Assembly: GCA_035566895.1 (NCBI GenBank)
Contig: DATMQA010000125.1
Location: forward strand, 1 to 13,633
Reading direction: 5' to 3'
DNA: 13,633 bases
Source: DATMQA01 sp035566895
GTDB taxonomy: Bacteria; Verrucomicrobiota; Verrucomicrobiia; Limisphaerales; UBA8199
Shown here: positions 6,130-11,909 of the stretch, piece by piece
Numbering within the stretch: position 1 is the stretch's first letter
How the letters are laid out: the number at the start of each line of letters is the position of its first letter
Notes under the pieces: generated by a model
Told to the model about the DNA's origin: nothing
Seen by the model: only the letters and a program-made list of their open reading frames with translations
Databases searched by the model: none
Program-made: the position numbers and the translations under genes

Positions 6130-7371
6130 ATGAGCGCAAATGCCGTGAGTCCTTGCGATGCAGCGAGCCGAGACAACGAAAGCCAGGAAGCCTCCGCCGG
6201 AGGGCTGGCCACCCTCCTGATTCTGTTCGGGCTGACCGCTTGCGGCACGTCACGACTGGCCGCCTCACCCCCGACCTTTGACCTCGCCGCAGTCGAACGG
6301 CCCCGAATCCTGGAAAAGGCCGCCCGTTACCTGAAGGAGCAGCCGATCACGGTCACCGCCTCGCGATGCACCCGCAGCGCCGGCGGTAAACACGATTTCT
6401 TCTCCGAAGGCGATTACTGGTGGCCTGACCCGCAAAACCCCGATGGGCCCTATATCCAGCGGGATGGTCTGTCGAATACCAACAACTTTGTTGAGCATCG
6501 CCATGCCATGGTCCGGCTGAGCGAGATTGTGGGCACGCTCGGCTCGGCCTATGTGCTGACCGGTGAGGACCAATACGTACGCCACGCCGTCAGGCACTTG
6601 AAGGCCTGGTTCGTAGATGAAGAAACCAGGATGAATCCTAACCTGTTGTATGGGCAGGCGATCAAGGGGCGATTCACTGGACGCAGCACCGGCGTCATCG
6701 ACACGATTCATCTTGTGGAAGTCGCTCGCGCCGCCCTGGTAATGAGCAAATCGCCGGCCTTTCCCAGAAAGGACTTCGAAGCGGTACAGGCCTGGTTTCG
6801 GGACTATCTCCACTGGCTCACCACGCACCCCTATGGCGTGGAGGAACGCGCGGCCAAGAACAACCACAGCGTTTGTTGGGCGATGCAGGCGGCTGCCTTT
6901 GGCCAATTAGCCGGCGATCAGGCGGTGCTGGCGTCGATTCGCGACCAGTTCAAGACGAATTTCCTGGCCAAACAAATGGATAAGGATGGGAGTTTCCCGG
7001 CCGAGTTGCGCCGCACCAAACCCTACGGGTATTCGCTATTCGTGATCGATGCGATGGCTGGTGTGGCTCAATTCGCCTCTACGCCCAAGGATGACCTGTG
7101 GACCTTTCAACTGCCCGACGGGCGCGGGATGAAAAAGGCGATGGAATTCATCGTTCCGTTCATCGAGGACAAATCGAAATGGCCGGGCAAACCGGACGTG
7201 CTGTACTGGGACGAATGGCCGGTGCGGCAACCCAGTTTGCTGCTCGCCGGATTGAAATTCAACCACGCGGAGTATTTAAAGCTTTGGCAAAGGCTGAAGG
7301 CCGATCCCCAATCACCCGAAGTCATTCGCAATGTGCCGCTGCGCCATCCGCTGCTGTGGGTGAAAGAATAA
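6130..7371 (+). CDS. Alginate lyase family lipoprotein (PF05426, PL5-like)
   Basis: A predicted polysaccharide lyase of 413 residues from ATG 6130, with an all-alpha (alpha/alpha)-barrel-type sequence. DYWWPDPQNPDGPYIQRDG (about 95-113) and NNHSVCW (244-250) are hallmarks of the alginate lyase family. The Asn/His of NNHS correspond to the catalytic pair of PL5 enzymes, and the RTKPYGYSLF region (Tyr299/Tyr301) could provide the catalytic Tyr. A hydrophobic stretch ends in lipobox LTAC (Cys38), so the enzyme is probably anchored in the envelope. The N-region is odd: 25 mostly acidic or neutral residues precede the hydrophobic core. An upstream TTG at 6079 would lengthen it further, and the true start may be internal. 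No sugar transporter or other degradation gene is adjacent. The substrate (alginate or another uronate polymer) cannot be read from sequence. The 136-nt gap after glnS suggests a separate promoter, which I could not identify. Confidence 0.85.
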   Translation: MSANAVSPCDAASRDNESQEASAGGLATLLILFGLTACGTSRLAASPPTFDLAAVERPRILEKAARYLKEQPITVTASRCTRSAGGKHDFFSEGDYWWPDPQNPDGPYIQRDGLSNTNNFVEHRHAMVRLSEIVGTLGSAYVLTGEDQYVRHAVRHLKAWFVDEETRMNPNLLYGQAIKGRFTGRSTGVIDTIHLVEVARAALVMSKSPAFPRKDFEAVQAWFRDYLHWLTTHPYGVEERAAKNNHSVCWAMQAAAFGQLAGDQAVLASIRDQFKTNFLAKQMDKDGSFPAELRRTKPYGYSLFVIDAMAGVAQFASTPKDDLWTFQLPDGRGMKKAMEFIVPFIEDKSKWPGKPDVLYWDEWPVRQPSLLLAGLKFNHAEYLKLWQRLKADPQSPEVIRNVPLRHPLLWVKE

Positions 7372-7457
7372 GCCATTTCCTCGATGATTGACCTGTCGAA
7401 GAACGGCGCGAAGCGTATGGAGTTGCGTGCGCCCGGCGCCGCTTTGAACTGGAAACT

Positions 7458-7476
7458 CGGGGAGCGTTGCACCCCG
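7458..7476. terminator. Hairpin between convergent lyase and rpoD genes
   Basis: CGGGG (7458-7462) pairs with CCCCG (7472-7476). Inside, GC pairs with GC around a GTT loop after an A/A mismatch. It lies 11 nt past the rpoD stop on the minus strand, where the bases after the hairpin include a short TTT run, and 86 nt past the lyase stop on the plus strand. It is probably a terminator for rpoD and possibly for both genes. The U-tract is weak, so this is a candidate only. Confidence 0.45.
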
Positions 7477-7487
7477 GCCCAGGACCG

Positions 7488-9398
7488 TTACGCCACCGCT
7501 TCTTCCTCGGTGTCGAGGAAGCCTTGGAGGTGGCGCACCCGCGTGGGGTGACGCAGCTTGCGGAGCGCCTTGGCTTCAATCTGCCGGATGCGCTCGCGAG
7601 TCACGTTGTACATTTTGCCAATCTCTTCCAGCGTCCGCTCGTACCCGTCCACCAGCCCAAAACGCATTTCCAGGATTTTGCGCTCGCGCTCAGTGAGGCT
7701 GGTCAACACGTCGCCTAGCTTCTCCTTGAGCAGGCTGTAGCTGGTGACGTCGGAAGGATTTTCCGCGCTCTTATCTTCGATGAAATCGCCTACGCTGACG
7801 TCGCCGTCATCGCCCACCGGGGCATGCAGAGAAATGGGCTGCTGGGCCATCTTGAGCAGGGAGTTGATCCGCGCGACGGGCATGTGCATCTCATCGGCGA
7901 TTTCCTCGGGAGTAGGCTCGCGGCCCAGCTCCTGGGTCAGCTGCTTCTGGGCGCGCCAGAGCTTGTTCATGATTTCGATCATATGCACCGGGATGCGGAT
8001 GGTGCGCGCCTGATCGGCGATGGAGCGCGTGATCGCCTGCCGAATCCACCAGATGGCGTAGGTCGAGAACTTATAGCCGCGGCGATATTCGAACTTTTCG
8101 ACGCCTTTCATCAGGCCGATGTTGCCTTCCTGGATGAGGTCGAGGAAGGACTGGCCGCGGTTGGTATATTTCTTGGCTACGGAGACCACGAGGCGCAGGT
8201 TGGCCTCGGCCATGTGGGTTTTGGCCTGGTGGGCGCGGTCGGCGGCGCGTTTCAATTGGTCGAAGACGTTGTAGAAATCCTCCCGCGGCATGCGCACGAA
8301 CTGCTCGAGGGCATGAATCTTGGTGCGCTCGCCATGCAGGGCGGACTGCTGTTCCGCGGATTTGCGGTGGCTTTCCAGTTCCTGGACGCGGCGGAGGCTG
8401 GCTTGAAATTTTTCGTGGACGTTGCCGGCCACGACAATCATGTCTTCGAGCACCTTCTGTTTATAGAAGAATTTTGGAAAGGTGTCCTGGAGGCGTTTAT
8501 CGAGCCGGCGATAGGAGACGGACAGCTTTTCGCGCTGTTTCTGAGAGGCCTTGTGCCACTCGAGATACTTCTGGTCCACGTCTCCATCCAGCGCGCGAAT
8601 TTTTTTGATCAGATTGCGCAGCTCCTTGAGATGGCCTTCGCGGTTGGCGACTTTTTTGTCCACGACTACCCGGTCAAAACGTTCCTTGGGGGGTTCCGAA
8701 AGGAGTTTCTCGGCAATGGCGATATGTTCTTTGGCGGCGAAGCCGAGGCTATAAACCAGGCGTTTCATTTCGCCTTCGGCTTCCTCGATGCGCTTACAAA
8801 TCTCGACCTCCTGTTCGCGGGTCAGGAGGGGCACCTTGCCCATTTGGTTCATGTACATCCGGACGGGGTCGTCCAGCACCTCCAGGCGCGAATCCTCTTC
8901 TTCTTCAGGCTCGGCGGCTTTGGGGCGCTCGACCTCGGCATGCTCGGTAATCTCGATATCGAGGTTGCGCAGCTTGGTATAGAGCTCGTCGAGATCCTCG
9001 GGAGACATCCCGTCGGGCAGCACGTCGTTGATATCGTCGTAGGTGAGGTGCCCATTCTCGCGGGCGAGATTGACCAAGGTCTTAATGGTCTCAGCCAGAT
9101 CGACCGGCTGGGAGGGGCGTCCCGTCGGGGCGTGGGGGCCTTTGCCGGTCCCGGCTTGCTGGCCTTTGGCGGGGGTGACGTGCTGCCCTTTTGCAGGGGC
9201 AGCGGGAGCGGTGCCGGCCTGAGGTTTGGCCGCACCATTGCGGCCCTCGTCGGGACGGTGAGCAGGGTGACTGGCGGCCTTGGATGAAATGATAAAACGG
9301 CGTCGCAGGGGGCGGACTTTGGCCGCGCTGGCCCGTTGGGCCGTGTGAGCGCGATGGTTCCCTCCGTTCACTGCTTTGCTCTCTTTCCTGTTCAGCAT
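7488..9398 (-). CDS. rpoD: RNA polymerase primary sigma factor (sigma-70, RpoD)
   Basis: The housekeeping sigma factor directs RNA polymerase to -35/-10 promoters. It has 636 residues from ATG 9398. Order of parts: a basic N-terminal tail, a Pro/Ala/Lys/Gly low-complexity linker (about 55-97, with PAKGQ twice), region 1.1 (about 100-152), a Glu-rich stretch (163-170) and region 1.2 (DDPVRMYMNQMG, about 176-210). A charged non-conserved region (to about 385) follows. Region 2 (NLRLVVSVAKKY, then DLIQEGNIGLMKGVEKFEY, then KFSTYAIWWIRQAI) spans about 386-465. Region 3 includes RIPVHMIE, and region 4 has VTRERIRQIEAKALRKLRHP. Regions 1.1 and the complete 1.2-4 set mark it as group 1 rather than an alternative sigma. 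An in-frame GTG at 9413 would add five residues. There is no clear Shine-Dalgarno sequence. The gene is convergent with the lyase gene and divergent from the M23 peptidase gene. Confidence 0.96.
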   Translation of the reverse strand: MLNRKESKAVNGGNHRAHTAQRASAAKVRPLRRRFIISSKAASHPAHRPDEGRNGAAKPQAGTAPAAPAKGQHVTPAKGQQAGTGKGPHAPTGRPSQPVDLAETIKTLVNLARENGHLTYDDINDVLPDGMSPEDLDELYTKLRNLDIEITEHAEVERPKAAEPEEEEDSRLEVLDDPVRMYMNQMGKVPLLTREQEVEICKRIEEAEGEMKRLVYSLGFAAKEHIAIAEKLLSEPPKERFDRVVVDKKVANREGHLKELRNLIKKIRALDGDVDQKYLEWHKASQKQREKLSVSYRRLDKRLQDTFPKFFYKQKVLEDMIVVAGNVHEKFQASLRRVQELESHRKSAEQQSALHGERTKIHALEQFVRMPREDFYNVFDQLKRAADRAHQAKTHMAEANLRLVVSVAKKYTNRGQSFLDLIQEGNIGLMKGVEKFEYRRGYKFSTYAIWWIRQAITRSIADQARTIRIPVHMIEIMNKLWRAQKQLTQELGREPTPEEIADEMHMPVARINSLLKMAQQPISLHAPVGDDGDVSVGDFIEDKSAENPSDVTSYSLLKEKLGDVLTSLTERERKILEMRFGLVDGYERTLEEIGKMYNVTRERIRQIEAKALRKLRHPTRVRHLQGFLDTEEEAVA

Positions 9399-9438
9399 AA
9401 TAATCAGACGCACCGAGCCGGTTTTGGTTCAGAAATCG

Positions 9439-9457
9439 TGTAACCGCCTCAGTTACA
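9439..9457. repeat. Inverted repeat TGTAAC-N7-GTTACA upstream of rpoD
   Basis: A perfect 6-bp inverted repeat with a 7-nt spacer lies 41 nt upstream of the rpoD ATG. It extends imperfectly to CG on each side with one bulged A. It could be a protein-binding operator or, in the rpoD transcript, a small leader hairpin. No regulator can be named from the sequence. Confidence 0.5.
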
Positions 9458-9470
9458 ACGACTCATAACC

Positions 9471-9497
9471 GTGGCCTGGCTCGACACTACTGGCCAC
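9471..9497. repeat. Inverted repeat GTGGCC-N15-GGCCAC upstream of rpoD
   Basis: Perfect 6-bp arms (9471-9476 and 9492-9497) are separated by 15 nt and lie just upstream of the other inverted repeat. With the proposed rpoD promoter at about 9540-9570, both would be in the transcribed leader and could form two successive hairpins. Confidence 0.4.
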
Positions 9498-9539
9498 AAC
9501 GTCTTGTGAAGACCGCATACCGGAAGACTGACGCACACT

Positions 9540-9570
9540 ATAATATTCTCCACCCCGCTTCACTTTGCAA
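9540..9570 (-). promoter_or_regulatory. Candidate rpoD promoter
   Basis: On the minus strand, TTGCAA (9570-9565) and TATTAT (9545-9540) are separated by 19 nt. They resemble -35 and -10 boxes. The spacing is longer than ideal, and the region is AT-rich enough for chance matches. It would give a leader of about 130 nt. Confidence 0.3.
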
Positions 9571-9682
9571 CAGCGTCCAGGAGAGCTTGACCTCTGCCGG
9601 AACAGATAACGCCTGCAAAGTCACGTCACGGAGAACTACGCCACGTTGGCAAAATAGTTGCAAGCAGGAAAAACGATTTTTT

Positions 9683-9712
9683 TTGATAAAACCACCATTG
9701 TCGGCATAAAAT
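9683..9712 (+). promoter_or_regulatory. Candidate sigma-70 promoter toward the M23 peptidase gene
   Basis: TTGATA (9683-9688) and TAAAAT (9707-9712) are separated by 18 nt and sit after a T-run. This is the best-looking sigma-70-type promoter in the divergent gap. It would give an untranslated leader of roughly 260 nt before ATG 9979, which is long, so another promoter nearer the gene is possible. Confidence 0.4.
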
Positions 9713-9757
9713 GGGCTTCTAGCTCGAAAAATGGCCGAATATCGCCTAACAATGCCA

Positions 9758-9792
9758 GTTAACCGCGCCTCCCTTTTGACGGGCGTTAACGC
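9758..9792. repeat. Paired GTTAAC sites in the M23 peptidase leader
   Basis: GTTAAC occurs at 9758-9763 and at 9785-9790. The second lies inside the perfect 10-bp palindrome GCGTTAACGC (9783-9792). The two cores are 27 bp apart, downstream of the candidate promoter. They could be operator half-sites, or chance. Confidence 0.3.
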
Positions 9793-9978
9793 TACCTGCG
9801 GCCAAACCTGTCAGACAAACCACGACAACACAATCAGACCCCGGTGGCTAGGCAGTTTTTTGGGTTTGCGCAGAATCACTTCCAGCAAGCGGGAACTGCG
9901 CTGGCAGCACCCGTTTGGCTGAAACGAAGACGCGCTAACGCACAAAGTTATCAACCCGATATTGCCATTCAACCGCTG

Positions 9979-10992
9979 ATGTCTCAAAGCTTCAATTTTC
10001 AACCCCCATCGCAGGACCAATTCTTCTTGCCCACCCGCAAAACAGTTTCCAACCCAGTCAACTTGGCCAAGGTTCTTTTCCTTGGCGCCCTTATCCAGTT
10101 CGTCTCGGCTTCTGGCACCCAACCGGCCGCTCCAGGTTCCGACGGCACCCCCTGCAAAACCGCACCGGAAGCCCGCACCGTCCAGGTCACCACCACCCAC
10201 GAGGGGAACGCGACGCATTTCAACGTCCGAAACGACGAGTTTTGCGAGGTGACCATGACGTTCGATTTGGGCCTGGTGAACCTGAAAAGCGACGTGCAGT
10301 TCCCTTACACGACGACTTTGCCCCCGCGCCAGGTTACGGAAGCGTTCACCATTTCGCCGGTGGATCCGGGAGCCAAATGGGAATACAGCTACACCAATTA
10401 CTACAAGCTGGGCAGCCAATGCGCCCGGCATGATGACTCGTGGGTGTACCAACTTCCCTATGCGCCCGGGGAGAAATTCAAGGTGACCCAGGGTTACAAC
10501 GGCAAATACAGCCATAAAGGGTCCAACCAATACGCGATCGACTGGCAAATGCCCGAGGGGACGCTGGTGCACGCCGCGCGCGGAGGTGTGGTGGCCCGGG
10601 TCAAAGACGACTCGGACAAAGGTGGCGCCAGCATCGAGTTCGACTGGTACAACAATTACGTGCTCATCCGGCATGATGACGGCACCCTGGGCCATTACTG
10701 CCACCTGAAGAAGGGGAGCTGCCTGGTGAAGGTCGGCCAAACCGTCGCGGCCGGGGACATCATCGCCCGCTCCGGCAATACGGGTTTTTCGAGTGGACCG
10801 CATCTTCACTTCTGCGTGTTCAAGACTAAGAGCGGGCGCGAACGGGTCAGCATCCCGGTCCAATTCCAAACCGCCGCCGACAAAGCGACCACTCTGGCCA
10901 GCGGCCGGGCGTATCGAGCCGCGGGGTTGCAAACGGCCAGTGCGGGAGCCACCAGAGAGCCGGGCCGCTCGGTCGGCGCTGCGGTGCAGTAA
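9979..10992 (+). CDS. Exported M23 (LytM-type) zinc metallopeptidase
   Basis: A predicted peptidoglycan-directed endopeptidase acting outside the cytoplasmic membrane. From ATG 9979 it has 337 residues. The LytM domain occupies about 160-295. HKGSNQYAID supplies zinc ligands His179 and Asp188, GHYCHL holds His239 and His242, and GPHLHF holds His275 and His277, so the active site is complete. A Cys-containing region of no known family (about 55-150) precedes it. A hydrophobic stretch, LAKVLFLGALIQFVSAS (about 29-45), looks like a signal sequence but sits after some 28 polar residues. A TTG at 10063 would give a textbook signal peptide and is a serious alternative start. A GTG at 9844 would give a still longer reading. 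Six cysteines after the signal region suit an oxidising compartment. The gene is monocistronic or leads toward cvpA across a 155-nt gap. Confidence 0.9.
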   Translation: MSQSFNFQPPSQDQFFLPTRKTVSNPVNLAKVLFLGALIQFVSASGTQPAAPGSDGTPCKTAPEARTVQVTTTHEGNATHFNVRNDEFCEVTMTFDLGLVNLKSDVQFPYTTTLPPRQVTEAFTISPVDPGAKWEYSYTNYYKLGSQCARHDDSWVYQLPYAPGEKFKVTQGYNGKYSHKGSNQYAIDWQMPEGTLVHAARGGVVARVKDDSDKGGASIEFDWYNNYVLIRHDDGTLGHYCHLKKGSCLVKVGQTVAAGDIIARSGNTGFSSGPHLHFCVFKTKSGRERVSIPVQFQTAADKATTLASGRAYRAAGLQTASAGATREPGRSVGAAVQ

Positions 10993-11147
10993 GGAAGGGG
11001 TAGGGGGCGGGTTTGAGGCGGGAAAAGCTGGCGGGAAAGCGGAAGTTTGAAAGGCCGGCTGGCGCGCAGACCCATTTTCTGGCACAGAACTGGCTCTATC
11101 GGGCTGAATGCTCGCGTTCGCGGATGAATCGCAACGCAGAGAATTGA

Positions 11148-11762
11148 ATGATGAGCCTAGATAAGCTGCCCTTTAATGCGTTTGATTTTGTGCTCGTGCT
11201 GGTGTTGCTGGCCGGGGTGTACCAAGGCCGCAAAAATGGCATGTCGATCGAATTCCTCAATGTGCTTAAATGGCTGTTTTTAGTGGTGGGTTGTGGGTTA
11301 CTTTACGAGCCGGTCGGGGCTTGGCTGGCGGAGGCCAGCCCGTTCAGCCTGCTAGCGTCGTTTTTAATGGTTTATGTGGTGGCGGCCTTGCTGATCCTGT
11401 GCTTTTTCGCCCTGTTCAAACACAGCTTGGGGGGCAAGTTACTGGGCAGTGATATTTTTGGACGGTCGGAGTATTATTTGGGCATGGGGTCTGGCCTCGT
11501 GCGGTTTGGGTGTATCCTGCTGGCGCTGTTAGCGCTGCTGAATTCACGCTATTTTCCGCCGGCGGAAGTCAAGGCGATGGAGAACTTCCAAAACGACGTC
11601 TATGGGAGCAACTTCTTCCCCACCTGGCACTCTGCACAGGAGGTCGTATTTGAAAAATCCATGTCTGGTCCCCTGATCCGTGAATACCTTGGTTTTCTGC
11701 TGATCCACCCGACCCTGGCCCAGGACAAAACCTATCACCAGAAGGAAGCGGCGTTGCAGTGA
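11148..11762 (+). CDS. CvpA family integral membrane protein
   Basis: A 204-residue inner-membrane protein. Four hydrophobic segments are seen at about 12-27, 36-55, 66-91 and 112-133. The NAFDFVLVLVLLAGVYQGRKNGMSIEFLNVLKW beginning (quoted in two parts: FDFVLVLVLLAGVYQGRKNG, then the second helix) is characteristic of CvpA, as is the glycine-rich LGMGSGLVRFG before the last helix. A soluble C-terminal tail of about 70 residues follows. CvpA proteins were named for colicin V production and are linked to envelope homeostasis, but their molecular activity is unsettled. There are two adjacent ATGs (11148 and 11151), and the first is used here. In many bacteria cvpA neighbours purF; here it precedes dnaG by 147 nt. 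Confidence 0.85.
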   Translation: MMSLDKLPFNAFDFVLVLVLLAGVYQGRKNGMSIEFLNVLKWLFLVVGCGLLYEPVGAWLAEASPFSLLASFLMVYVVAALLILCFFALFKHSLGGKLLGSDIFGRSEYYLGMGSGLVRFGCILLALLALLNSRYFPPAEVKAMENFQNDVYGSNFFPTWHSAQEVVFEKSMSGPLIREYLGFLLIHPTLAQDKTYHQKEAALQ

Positions 11763-11909
11763 ACCAAGGGGTTGATTCAAAGGGTTAGCTGGAGTTAAAG
11801 GGCCTGTTGGGCTGGCCAGGTCTTCATTATTAATCCGTGGGCGCTTTGCGCGTTGGACTCCGAGTGATTTCCTTGCTGTGGCCGCCGGGTGGCCGGTAAA
11901 GTATCGCCG

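Larger units (their letters stand above)
9399..9978. other. 580-nt divergent intergenic region without a supported gene
   Basis: This is the stretch between the rpoD start (minus strand) and the M23 peptidase start (plus strand). It is visibly more AT-rich than the flanking genes. It holds two inverted repeats near rpoD, candidate promoters in both directions and a GTTAAC pair. Small open readings at 9506-9709 (GTG start) and 9731-9922 (ATG start) show no recognisable motif, ribosome binding site or protein-like composition that I would trust. Confidence 0.7.

Noticed and set aside
4593..6248. Long open reading on the minus strand across glnS
   Set aside because: It is antisense to a clear GlnRS gene in GC-rich DNA, and its translation shows no family motif.
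7824..9287. 487-codon open reading on the plus strand across rpoD
   Set aside because: It is antisense to rpoD. Its Phe/Leu/Gly-rich composition is the mirror of charged sigma-factor codons.
9506..9922. Two small open readings (67 and 63 codons) in the divergent gap
   Set aside because: They have no recognisable motif and no ribosome binding site, and their Cys/Asn/Arg-rich composition resembles untranslated DNA.
9811..11085. Minus-strand open reading across the M23 peptidase gene
   Set aside because: It is antisense to a gene with complete zinc-ligand motifs and has no motif of its own.
11801..11830. Possible terminator after cvpA (GGCCTG with CAGGTC, then a T-rich stretch)
   Set aside because: The stem is only six pairs with one wobble, and the T-run is broken, so it is not strong enough to annotate.
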